64,000 nucleotides of DNA, from contig JAFDYS010000005.1 of assembly GCA_018267315.1 (NCBI GenBank), positions 1 to 64,000 on the forward strand, in the 5' to 3' direction. The position numbers and the translations under genes were made by a program. How positions within the stretch are numbered: the stretch's first letter is position 1; each line of letters starts with the position of its first letter. The notes under the pieces are model-generated. The model saw only the letters and a program-made list of their open reading frames with translations, ran no database searches and was not told where the DNA came from. Positions 52,608 to 60,690 of this stretch are shown piece by piece. The DNA comes from Bacteroidota bacterium. Lineage in GTDB: Bacteria; Bacteroidota; Bacteroidia; Chitinophagales; UBA10324.

Positions 52608-53870
52608 TTACACAAGTGCTGGCCGTTCGGTATGGTGTACGAAGAACGAATCCTCCAACGGCACCTGTGTGGCAAGCAGATCTTCCAGTTTTTCTCTTCT
52701 GCGAATCAACGCAGCACGCCCGTCGTGCACCATCACTTCTGCCGGCCGCAGGCGCGAATTGTAATTGTTACTCATGGTGAATCCATATGCACCGGCATTG
52801 CGGATGGCGAGGATGTCGCCTTCGCGCACTTCATTCAATTTTCGATCCCAGCCGAATGTGTCGGTTTCGCAGATGTAACCAACCACCGTGTAAACCCGCT
52901 GCAACCCGTATGGATTACTCACATTCATAATGTGGTGATAGGCATCATAGAACATCGGGCGGATGAGATGATTTTGACCGCTGTCCACTCCCACAAATAC
53001 GGTGGAGATCGTGGGCTTGATCACATTGGCCTTCACCAACAGGGTTCCACATTCACTCACCAGAAATTTGCCGGGCTCCACACACAGATCCAGATCCCTT
53101 CCATATTCAGCACAGAATTCAAGAAACCGTGATGAGAGATTCCTTCCCAGATCATCCATATCAGTCACCACATCATCTGGCTTATAAGCCACTTTGAATC
53201 CGCTGCCGAAATCAATAAAGCGGAGATGAGGAAATTCTTTGGCCAGGTCAAACAGTATTTCTGCGCCCTGCAGAAATACCTGGCTGTCGAGAATATCAGA
53301 CCCGGTGTGCATGTGCAACCCGATGATGTTTAGGTCGCAGGTTTTCACCACACGCATCAAATGGCGCCGTTGAAAAATGGAGATTCCGAATTTACTGTCA
53401 ATGTGCCCGGTTTGAATGTGATGATGCCCCCCCGCTTCAATATGGGGTGTGATCCGGATGGCACAGGGCACGGTGCTGCCATACACATTACCGAAACGCT
53501 CCAGCATGGCGATGTTGTCGATATTCACGGTAACGCCAAGTCTTACGGCCTCCTGAATTTCCTCAAACGAAACGCCATTGGGTGTAAACAGGATTTCGTC
53601 TGCACGATATCCCGCGAACAATCCAAGTTGTACTTCTTCAATGGAAACCGCATCCAGACCGGCACCAAGCCCGCGGAGTAATTTCAAAATGGACAGGTTG
53701 TTCAGCGACTTGCAGGCGAACTTCACTTTAAGTGGAACGAAATGAAAGGCATCACACATTTTGCGGTACTGTCTACGGATCGTTCCTGTATCATAGACAT
53801 AAAGCGGGGTTCCGAATTGTGCGGCTAATTCTTCAGCGGGAACACCACCGATCAAATACTGTTCATTCAT
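52608..53870 (-). CDS. lysA: diaminopimelate decarboxylase
   Basis: Last step of lysine synthesis: decarboxylation of meso-diaminopimelate, PLP-dependent. A 420-aa alanine-racemase-fold enzyme. PLP Lys54 lies in FACKSLNNLS. LHMHTGSDI and FIDFGSGFKVAY follow, the phosphate-binding region is EPGKFLVSECG, and YICETDTFGWDRK supplies the second-subunit Cys. NAGAYGFTMSNNYNSRLRPAEV is the closing signature. Arg of the EPGR motif is Lys here. It is preceded by a possible leader peptide and hairpin (53899-54047). Confidence 0.95.
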   Translation of the reverse strand: MNEQYLIGGVPAEELAAQFGTPLYVYDTGTIRRQYRKMCDAFHFVPLKVKFACKSLNNLSILKLLRGLGAGLDAVSIEEVQLGLFAGYRADEILFTPNGVSFEEIQEAVRLGVTVNIDNIAMLERFGNVYGSTVPCAIRITPHIEAGGHHHIQTGHIDSKFGISIFQRRHLMRVVKTCDLNIIGLHMHTGSDILDSQVFLQGAEILFDLAKEFPHLRFIDFGSGFKVAYKPDDVVTDMDDLGRNLSSRFLEFCAEYGRDLDLCVEPGKFLVSECGTLLVKANVIKPTISTVFVGVDSGQNHLIRPMFYDAYHHIMNVSNPYGLQRVYTVVGYICETDTFGWDRKLNEVREGDILAIRNAGAYGFTMSNNYNSRLRPAEVMVHDGRAALIRRREKLEDLLATQVPLEDSFFVHHTERPALV

Positions 53871-53898
53871 TATGGTTGGTCAATTGGTTTTGTAATGA

Positions 53899-53924
53899 AG
53901 AAGCCCGCTTGATGGCGGGCCTCC
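53899..53924 (-). terminator. lysA: hairpin in the lysA leader, possible attenuator
   Basis: Minus-strand stem GGAGGCCCGC/GCGGGCTTCT (10 bp with two G-U pairs), loop CATCAA, then TCATTAC. It lies in the lysA 5' leader, 28 nt downstream of the small leader frame. The U-tract is mostly inside the stem, so as a terminator it would be weak. The segment GCCCG of its 5' arm can pair with CGGGC at the end of the leader ORF. Confidence 0.4.
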
Positions 53925-53951
53925 GGTTTCTTAGATGTTCAGATTAAGATG

Positions 53952-54047
53952 TCACCTGCCCGAAAATGTCAGACGCTTCTTGGCATTCTTATGCTTCAGC
54001 AAATTCATGCGTGTAAATGTATCCCATAATTTGACTGCATCAGGCAT
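53952..54047 (-). CDS. candidate lysA leader peptide
   Basis: A 31-codon frame from the ATG at 54047, or 18 codons from the ATG at 54008 (MNLLKHKNAKKRLTFSGR). The 18-residue form has four Lys codons including a pair. A -7-like TACATTTA (54014-54021 on the minus strand) precedes the ATG at 54008. It is followed after 27 nt by the hairpin and then by lysA. It could be a leader peptide that senses lysyl-tRNA, or a chance frame. Confidence 0.35.
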   Translation of the reverse strand: MPDAVKLWDTFTRMNLLKHKNAKKRLTFSGR

Positions 54048-54081
54048 GAGATTTCAACACGGTCTGCCGTATAGTAACTCA

Positions 54082-54089
54082 TATATTTG
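54082..54089 (+). promoter_or_regulatory. -7 box TATATTTG
   Basis: Exact TAnnTTTG box 14 nt before the ATG at 54104. No convincing -33 element at the right distance. Confidence 0.5.
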
Positions 54090-54103
54090 TAAAAAAGTCC
54101 TCT

Positions 54104-54739
54104 ATGGTAATTGAACGAATGGTGTTTAACCTGAAATATGGTATGGAAGAACAATCATCCGGTTTGTGGAACAGGATGTTTGAGTTGATGCCCCAATCAA
54201 CCGCCAACATGAAAGTTCCGGTGCGCATTTACCACAGTCTCACGGGAAGAACCAGTAGGGTTTGCCAGGACATGCATATCAAGAGCATCAATGATCACAA
54301 CCCGCTCATGTATTACTGGGTCATCAATCCGAGAATTCAGGAATTGTACCGTGAATTTTCAGTGCTCTGCGATTCATCACAACGGGAGATGTATAAGATT
54401 GAACATGAAGTGGGAACAATCAAGAACTTTCAGGGCACCATTACCGAGCGGCACACATTCCATCTGCATTTCGGACATGCCAAGCCAAGTATTTCAATCT
54501 GGAAACAACTGTTGGATGAAAATGCAAGCGGCAACGGACCTTACCTCAGAATGTTGACGGATATTGTTGGTCCCAACTACATCCTTATTGTGGAAGCCAG
54601 TTACGCCAACAAATCGGATTGCACTCTGGGAAGGCCATTCTGGAAAGCGAGTAAAACACTCAATGATTTACATGCTCAATTCATGGAGCACTGCGGCAGC
54701 GCTGAGCTCGAATATTTCCTGGTTGACTATGAGAATTAA
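54104..54739 (+). CDS. unknown soluble protein
   Basis: A 211-aa protein with no signal peptide or membrane segment. It consists of two similar alpha/beta halves: VIERMVFNLKYGMEEQSSGLWNRMFELM... and ERHTFHLHFGHAKPSISIWKQLLDENASGNGPYLRMLTDIVG. Both open with a strand then an amphipathic helix, which suggests a dimeric alpha-beta barrel (NIPSNAP- or ABM-like) arrangement, a weak analogy. No catalytic motif is seen. It is divergent from lysA. Confidence 0.72.
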   Translation: MVIERMVFNLKYGMEEQSSGLWNRMFELMPQSTANMKVPVRIYHSLTGRTSRVCQDMHIKSINDHNPLMYYWVINPRIQELYREFSVLCDSSQREMYKIEHEVGTIKNFQGTITERHTFHLHFGHAKPSISIWKQLLDENASGNGPYLRMLTDIVGPNYILIVEASYANKSDCTLGRPFWKASKTLNDLHAQFMEHCGSAELEYFLVDYEN

Positions 54740-54756
54740 TAAACCGGTAACGGGTA

Positions 54757-56256
54757 TCAAAAAGCAGCAATCAGTTCCTTCTTTGCGCCGCGGATCATGC
54801 AGGCATACCAAATTCCATTCTTACCGGATGTAGGAATCATCACTTTTGCCGCGCCGCTCACTACCTCGCGGAAGACTACCACTCCGTTCACATCAAATAC
54901 AATAATGGATGCAGGAACTTGCTGGTACAAGTCTATCTGGGCAGAAGTTGGGTTCAACTGAAAGTGATATTCTTCCGCTGTAGTGAACTCAACTGAAATC
55001 ATGTTTGAATACCGGAACAGGCCGGTCTTGTCCCCTTCGAGACTGGCATTCGATGTACCATTCTCCAGGTACACTACATCGGGCTCGGTGGCTTGATAAT
55101 CTACCTGAAGCAAGCGATAATAATTATATCCGTTGCCCGGTGTGCTGTCAATATATGAATAGTGATGCGCGTAGGCGGATGTTCCATTACCGGTAACATA
55201 GGCGATATCATTGAATACAACTCCATCCGTTGATCTCTGTATGACGAAGTAGTCACTGTTTATTTCACTTTCAGTGGTCCAATTCAAAACAATGTTGTCA
55301 TCCTCTTGTGACCCGCTGAACGTGACAAGTTCTACTGGTAATCCCACATTCGGATAAACATATGGATAAAGTGAGGTGACATAACAATCCTGCGGAACGG
55401 TGAGCGTATAACAGACATTGTAAGTCTGCCCTACCGTAAGCCCGCTAAAAATGGTTGAACTGTTGGTGCCGGATTGGGTCTGTCCGCAAATGCTGTTGCT
55501 CAGTGTCCAGGTATAGGACGGGGAACTTGAACAGGTGGAATTACTGATAAGACCAAAATTCATACTCTCCTTTTGCGCGACAAACGAATAACAATCTGAC
55601 GTTGTCTGGTTCCCTTCAAGATACGGGAGCATATTCCTCGGCGAGCAGGTTCCGGTAACTTCGCTGGTAGTTGGCTTGTAAGTGAAGTTACATGCTGAAC
55701 CGCAGCTGTTATTACAAGTTGAGCAAGATGAAGTGAAGTTTGAACCGACCTGTATGCAGAAATTGGGAACCTGATCGCCGTTGCCCGGCTTGTATCCAAC
55801 CTGAATTTGGTATTTCGAACCTATCGTGAGGTTGGTAAAAATGAGTTCCATAATATCATCGCCGTTACCAACGGTATTCGTAGTCGCGCAGCCCAATTGA
55901 GCATTGGATGGCGGAGGATACACATTGCTCTTATACACTTCCACTGACCAGCGATTCTTATTATACCCGTTTCCATTTCCGGCAAGCGAGGTCTTATAAA
56001 TCTGAACCCACATCTTTGAGGCGGTGGCAATAAATGAATACCACACCGTCGAAGAAGTGTTTCCACTCACACATGGAAGGCTGGTTACTTCTCCGCTTTC
56101 TGTGGTGGCATTACTATTTGTGCCACTCGTGCAGGAGCCATTAACAACCAGAGACGTATTATTGGTTGCATTATCATTTGACGGCGCCTGTGCATGAAGT
56201 AACGATGATGCGCAGGCAAGAATAATAAGTATCGTAAAAATCCCCTTGGTCGCCAT
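54757..56256 (-). CDS. secreted protein with T9SS-like end
   Basis: A 499-aa protein. Signal peptide (SLLHAQ); residues ~25-165 hold a domain with NDNATNNTSLVVNGSCTSGTN and TVWYSFIATASKMWVQIY, the layout of T9SS cargo adhesion modules; a Cys-rich patch (SCSTCNNSCGSACNFTYK) follows. Residues ~310-420 are Fn3-like or T9SS spacer (LPVELVTFSGSQEDDNIVLNWTTESEINSDYFVIQRSTDG, the common surface repeat). The C-terminus resembles the sorting domain but is unusual: DVNGVVVFREVVSGAAKVMIPTSGKNGIWYACMI. Function unknown. Confidence 0.8.
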   Translation of the reverse strand: MATKGIFTILIILACASSLLHAQAPSNDNATNNTSLVVNGSCTSGTNSNATTESGEVTSLPCVSGNTSSTVWYSFIATASKMWVQIYKTSLAGNGNGYNKNRWSVEVYKSNVYPPPSNAQLGCATTNTVGNGDDIMELIFTNLTIGSKYQIQVGYKPGNGDQVPNFCIQVGSNFTSSCSTCNNSCGSACNFTYKPTTSEVTGTCSPRNMLPYLEGNQTTSDCYSFVAQKESMNFGLISNSTCSSSPSYTWTLSNSICGQTQSGTNSSTIFSGLTVGQTYNVCYTLTVPQDCYVTSLYPYVYPNVGLPVELVTFSGSQEDDNIVLNWTTESEINSDYFVIQRSTDGVVFNDIAYVTGNGTSAYAHHYSYIDSTPGNGYNYYRLLQVDYQATEPDVVYLENGTSNASLEGDKTGLFRYSNMISVEFTTAEEYHFQLNPTSAQIDLYQQVPASIIVFDVNGVVVFREVVSGAAKVMIPTSGKNGIWYACMIRGAKKELIAAF

Positions 56257-56499
56257 ATTGGTGCTGAATTATAAAACAATATCAGGTGCTGACTTAAACG
56301 GGGCCGAAATGCAATCCTGAATATGATACAAAGCTATTTCCGTGCATAACCATCGTGAACTAAATGTTCTGAACAGCAGAAAAAACAGCATGTCCATTTT
56401 CATTTTGTATGCAGGGCGATCATCTGATGCTTCTATATCTGCGGATTCCGTAGTATTCCATCCTGAAATGATTTTGGCATTCCTTCGTTAATTCGCCGA

Positions 56500-57264
56500 T
56501 TGATTCCACAGAACTTGAGTGAGCAACAACTATTCAAGATCTTTTTTCTATTCGTCATCATAGTAATGACCTGCCTCTTCGATGCCGCAGCACAAATGAA
56601 TGTGCCCATCATCGTATCAGGGCAGGTAACAGATGCATTGACACACCGCGGAGTGAGGCAGTTACAGATCATAAACCTGTCCAACATAAACCGTTTTTAC
56701 GGCGACAGCACCGGCAATTTCCTGATTCAGACCGGCAGAAATGACTCGATCGTTTTTATTGCGAAAGGATACACAACCTATTACCTGTGTTTCCGTGATT
56801 CCCCGGAGAAGAAAGTTTTCGCAGTCAATATTCAAATGAGCAAAGTGTCCGTTGACTTGCCCGAGATCACCGTGAAATCAGAACGGGAGTTTGAGCAGAT
56901 TCATGATGATGCAAAGAAACTGGGTTACGACAAGAAAGATTACATGGTCCACGGTGCGCAGATTCTGCAAAGCCCGTTCACGTACCTGTATGAATTGTTC
57001 AGCACCCGTGAAAAAGACAAGCGCGCCTATGCAGAACTGATGAACACGGTGCGAAAGAATCAACTCGTAGAAGAGTTGGTCAACAATTACATGTCACTCG
57101 GCATCCTGCGGCTGGAGCCGGATGAAGTGGAAGACTTTGTTGAATTTGCTGCCGTGCCCGAAGATTTTCTGAAAACGATGAGTGAATATGATTTCATTCT
57201 TTATCTCCAGCAGCAACTGAGGATGTTTCATTCACGCGTGTTACCCCCCCTCCGAGATAAGTGA
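56500..57264 (+). CDS. secreted carboxypeptidase-regulatory-like domain protein
   Basis: A 254-aa protein with a probable TTG start at 56500 (a TTG five codons on is also possible). Signal segment LFKIFFLFVIIVMTCLFDAAAQ. Residues ~35-100 form a CarboxypepD_reg-like beta domain (IIVSGQVTDALTHRGVRQLQIINLSN... FLIQTGRNDSIVFIAKGYTTYYLCF). The rest is helical (TYLYELFSTREKDKRAYAELMNTVRKNQ). It overlaps the convergent gene at 57228 by 37 bp. A TGATTTTG box near 56469 is a weak promoter candidate. Confidence 0.75.
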   Translation: MIPQNLSEQQLFKIFFLFVIIVMTCLFDAAAQMNVPIIVSGQVTDALTHRGVRQLQIINLSNINRFYGDSTGNFLIQTGRNDSIVFIAKGYTTYYLCFRDSPEKKVFAVNIQMSKVSVDLPEITVKSEREFEQIHDDAKKLGYDKKDYMVHGAQILQSPFTYLYELFSTREKDKRAYAELMNTVRKNQLVEELVNNYMSLGILRLEPDEVEDFVEFAAVPEDFLKTMSEYDFILYLQQQLRMFHSRVLPPLRDK

Positions 57265-58211
57265 ATCCGTCTTGATTTGAGTTCTGAAAAAATAAAAGAA
57301 CCGATCACCAGCACTAAAATCAGTGATCCGGCCACCTTCTTCCACATTTCAATTGCATGTGCCCGGTCCAACTCTTCACTTTTTTTCTTCCCTTCAAAAT
57401 CATCGGCGTAAAATGGTGTTAACGTGGTGAGTGTTTTCTTATCCGGATTCCACATAGAGAGATGATTGAATTTTTGTTCCCAGCTAATGCGATGGATGTT
57501 CGTATGATTAGAATCGAGTGCCGGGTACCAGATTAAAAGTTGCCTTGTGGAATCATTGATCAGATCAGCAGCATTTACATGGAGCATTGCACTTCCTCCC
57601 TGAAAAATTAGGGCAGGCAATGCACCCATGATATCCTGCGTAGTGTAACCATCATTCATTTGAATCCAGATATCGCCGGCTCCGGATCCTTTCCATTTCC
57701 GGTCTTGTCCGGCGTCATACTGCAGGCAGTTTTGCCTGAATGTACGATTGGCCGTCTGCAGCATCCCTCCTGCTGTGGCAACACCGTAATACAATTTCAC
57801 TTCCGTAACTCCCGGCTGAAATGAAAGTTTCCACCACAACCATTGTGTTTCAAGTAAAGTATCATGCGCAACGAATGGCTGCCCATTGTTCACATGGTAC
57901 CGGATCCAGTATTTCGAACTGTATTTCTTTCCCTTAGAAGCCGACGGGAAACCCACCTTTATTTCAATGATCCGGTCAGAAGCATTGTTGAACCAATATA
58001 TTGCATTTACCGCAGCATATCCATCGTATAAATCCACTTTCACTTCCTGCTTAAACAATTCCAAGGAGGCAGCAGTGAGCGAATCCTCTTGCGTGAGCGG
58101 CATAAATATGGAAGTGCGCCCTCCGCCTTCAATGGATTGCAGAATGGCTTCACTGCCAAATGCGCATTCCATGCAGCCCATGATCAGTGCCAGCATGATA
58201 CAGATCTTCAC
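57228..58211 (-). CDS. membrane-anchored secreted protein, unknown
   Basis: A 327-aa protein if it starts at the GTG 58211 (MKICIMLALIMGCMECAFGSEA is a good signal peptide). A longer ATG frame from 58313 would overlap the start of the cystathionine gene and adds a non-signal stretch, so it is less likely. The ectodomain has beta-strands (VDLYDGYAAVNAIYWFNN...) and four Trp-rich segments (TQWLWWKLSF). A C-terminal helix AGSLILVLVIGSFIFSEL and basic tail RRIHLSRRGGN anchor it. No known domain recognised. Confidence 0.72.
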   Translation of the reverse strand: MKICIMLALIMGCMECAFGSEAILQSIEGGGRTSIFMPLTQEDSLTAASLELFKQEVKVDLYDGYAAVNAIYWFNNASDRIIEIKVGFPSASKGKKYSSKYWIRYHVNNGQPFVAHDTLLETQWLWWKLSFQPGVTEVKLYYGVATAGGMLQTANRTFRQNCLQYDAGQDRKWKGSGAGDIWIQMNDGYTTQDIMGALPALIFQGGSAMLHVNAADLINDSTRQLLIWYPALDSNHTNIHRISWEQKFNHLSMWNPDKKTLTTLTPFYADDFEGKKKSEELDRAHAIEMWKKVAGSLILVLVIGSFIFSELKSRRIHLSRRGGNTRE

Positions 58212-58277
58212 AGCAATTATTCTTTCTGCGAAGAAAGCGCTTTGCACTGATAGGCCTTCAGCTAACATTTCATTAGA

Positions 58278-58285
58278 TAACTTTA
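58278..58285 (+). promoter_or_regulatory. -7-like box TAACTTTA before the cystathionine gene
   Basis: Differs from TAnnTTTG in the last base, followed by CCGC, 5 nt before the ATG at 58291. Confidence 0.4.
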
Positions 58286-58290
58286 CCGCT

Positions 58291-59430
58291 ATGAAGTTTG
58301 CAACGAAAGCCATTCATGCCGGCATTGAGCCGGATCCGTCAAGCGGCGCCATCATGACGCCCATTTTTCAAACCTCCACCTATGTGCAGGAAGCCCCGGG
58401 CAAGCACAAAGGATTTGAATACGCCCGTACGCAAAATCCCACCCGTGATGTGTTGCAGAATAATCTGGCCGCCATCGAGAACGGGAAATTCGGATTGTGT
58501 TTCGCCAGCGGCCTGGCAGCCACTGATTCCATCATCAAGCTGCTTAGCAACGGCGACGAAGTAATCTCCAGCGATGACGTGTACGGCGGCACGTACCGCC
58601 TCTTCAATAAAGTATTTGAGCGGCTCGGCATTCGATCGGTGTTTACTCCGCTCACGGATGCCCGTACGCTCTCAAATTTTATCACCCCGAAAACAAAAAT
58701 GGTTTGGCTTGAGACTCCGTCAAATCCGATGATGAGCATCATTGACATTGCCGCCATTGCACAAATTGCTCATGATGCCGGAATGATGGTAGTGGTTGAC
58801 AATACGTTTGCTTCACCATACCTGCAAAATCCGCTGGAGGCAGGGGCAGATATCGTGGTGCACAGTGTAACAAAATATCTGAGCGGACATAGTGATGTGG
58901 TAATGGGAGCCATCGTAACCAATCATGCTGACATATATGAACAACTGAAGTTTTTGCAGAATGCCTGCGGCGCTGTGCCCAGTCCGCATGATTGTTTTCT
59001 TGCCCTGCGCGGGATAAAGACCCTGCACCTGCGCATGGAACGCCACTGCGAAAATGCAGCCCGCATGGCTGATTTTCTCGTGAGTCATCCCAAGGTGGAA
59101 GATGTTTACTACCCGGGGCTTCTGAATCACCCCAATCATGAAATAGCAAAGAAGCAAATGCGCGGATTCGGCGGCATGATTTCGTTCACATTGAAAGGAA
59201 ACAGGATGGAAGATGCGCTGAGAGTATTGTCCGGAACAAAACTCTTCTCCCTTGCTGAATCACTGGGCGGAGTGGAATCGCTGATCGGCCATCCGGCCTC
59301 CATGACTCATGCTTCCATTCCGAAAGAAGAACGGGAGAAACGCGGATTGCTTGATTCGCTGATTCGCCTCAGTGTAGGCGTGGAAGATGCTGATGATCTG
59401 ATGGCTGATCTCGAGCAGGCAATCGGTTAG
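58291..59430 (+). CDS. metB: cystathionine gamma-synthase/lyase family PLP enzyme
   Basis: Trans-sulfuration enzyme of the Cys/Met metabolism PLP family; it either makes cystathionine from an activated homoserine and Cys or cleaves it. 379 aa from the ATG at 58291; the frame is open further upstream inside the opposite gene. Motifs: PIFQTSTYVQEAPGKHKGFEYAR; the sequence FASGLAATDSIIKLL; DDVYGGTYRLF; DNTFASPYLQNPLEAGADIVVHSVTKYLSGHSD with PLP Lys195; SLGGVESLIGHPASMTHASIP; SIRLSVGVE. Synthase and lyase forms cannot be separated by eye. Confidence 0.9.
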   Translation: MKFATKAIHAGIEPDPSSGAIMTPIFQTSTYVQEAPGKHKGFEYARTQNPTRDVLQNNLAAIENGKFGLCFASGLAATDSIIKLLSNGDEVISSDDVYGGTYRLFNKVFERLGIRSVFTPLTDARTLSNFITPKTKMVWLETPSNPMMSIIDIAAIAQIAHDAGMMVVVDNTFASPYLQNPLEAGADIVVHSVTKYLSGHSDVVMGAIVTNHADIYEQLKFLQNACGAVPSPHDCFLALRGIKTLHLRMERHCENAARMADFLVSHPKVEDVYYPGLLNHPNHEIAKKQMRGFGGMISFTLKGNRMEDALRVLSGTKLFSLAESLGGVESLIGHPASMTHASIPKEEREKRGLLDSLIRLSVGVEDADDLMADLEQAIG

Positions 59431-59432
59431 AT

Positions 59433-60554
59433 TTATTCCATGGCCTTCATCATACTGTTCCAGAGTTTCTCAGCAGTGAACTGCCAACTGAATAGTTTAC
59501 GCCGCTCTCTGCCTTTTTGAATCAACTCATTCCGCAACGACTCCGACCGGTATATCCTGATCATAGCCCCCGCGATGTCATCAACCGAGGCGGGTTCGCA
59601 AAGCAAGGCGGCATTGCCGGCCACTTCCGGCATGGATGAAACGCTTGACGTGATTACCGGCAAATCACAATTCATCGCTTCCACAATCGGTATCCCGAAT
59701 CCTTCAAACAGCGAAACATAAATGAGGCAAAAGCCACCGCCGAGCAATCTGGATAATTGATGCCGCGACAAGTGCCCCCGAAAGATTACATCATCCCGGC
59801 AACTGAGTGAGGCATGCACCTTCATCGCTTCGGTATAATCCCAGTTTCTGCCTGCGATCACGAAGCGAACGGGTGCGTGGGTCGCCTGCTTGAATTTTTC
59901 GAATGCAAGCAGCATGTTGATGATATTTTTTCTTGGCTGAATGGCGCCGGCATAAACGAAGTAGTCAGCACCGTCCGCAAAATCCTTTCGTGACTGGGCA
60001 CGTTCAGTTTCCGTTAGCGGATGAAACAATTCATTGGAACCGTTCCAGGCCACATCAATCTTATCCGGATTGATTTGATACAACCGGATCAGGTCCTGCC
60101 GGGTAAATTCCGAAACCGTTACAATCCGGTCGGCTTTGCGCGCATAACGCGGTGTGTTGCGCCGGTAATAGGTAAGTGTGCGTGCATCCACATGGTCTCC
60201 AAAATGCTCGAATGCCAGATCATGAATCACCATGATCTGCCGGCACGAAGCGCGAAGTGAACAATAGCCGTCAGGAGAAAGAAAGAGATCGGGCTTGATT
60301 TTTTTCAGTGCCCGCGGAACGGCCCACTCAAACCACAGGTACCACAACCACGGATGGCGGGCCGGTGGATAGAGCACTACCGGATGTACGTTCGGAGAAA
60401 AGATGAATTCATTATCAAAGGGCCGGTCAAACAGAAAATAAAATTCATCCTCAGGATGCTGGTGCACCATGCGTTTCAACGACTCATACGTAAACCAGCC
60501 AATGCCTTCCAATTTGTTTTTGATGAGAAACCGGGTATTGACTGCAATCTTCAC
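59433..60554 (-). CDS. glycosyltransferase family 4/GT-B
   Basis: A 373-aa cytosolic or membrane-associated transferase that adds a sugar from a nucleotide donor, probably to a lipid-linked glycan. GTG start (60554). GT-B fold: EGIGWFTYESLKRM at the start, DRIVTVSEFTRQDLIRLY in the middle, FVYAGAIQPRKNIINMLLAFEKFK, then VYVSLFEGFGIPIVEAMNCDLPVITSSVSSMPEVAGNAALLCEP with the donor-binding EGFGIP-x-E. The gene ends 2 bp from the cystathionine gene and opens the polysaccharide cluster. Confidence 0.9.
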   Translation of the reverse strand: MKIAVNTRFLIKNKLEGIGWFTYESLKRMVHQHPEDEFYFLFDRPFDNEFIFSPNVHPVVLYPPARHPWLWYLWFEWAVPRALKKIKPDLFLSPDGYCSLRASCRQIMVIHDLAFEHFGDHVDARTLTYYRRNTPRYARKADRIVTVSEFTRQDLIRLYQINPDKIDVAWNGSNELFHPLTETERAQSRKDFADGADYFVYAGAIQPRKNIINMLLAFEKFKQATHAPVRFVIAGRNWDYTEAMKVHASLSCRDDVIFRGHLSRHQLSRLLGGGFCLIYVSLFEGFGIPIVEAMNCDLPVITSSVSSMPEVAGNAALLCEPASVDDIAGAMIRIYRSESLRNELIQKGRERRKLFSWQFTAEKLWNSMMKAME

Positions 60555-60690
60555 CCTGCAATAATGACGAAAAATTTTTCATCCGGATTGATCGTTAGAT
60601 TTTGCCGGGTTCAAAAAATTTGTTTGCAATTGAAAGGGCATCGGCTAACTTGTCGCTCACTTCAAACCTCACTCATTTTCATTTGCTGTA

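Noticed and set aside
53871-54103. Lysine riboswitch (L-box) before lysA.
   Set aside because: The spacer is only 233 bp, and I see no conserved L-box core; a leader peptide plus hairpin explains the visible structure better.
57886-58290. Extending the cystathionine enzyme upstream to an earlier ATG (514 aa).
   Set aside because: The extra residues do not look like the family, and they lie over the opposite-strand gene; the family N-terminus starts at 58291.
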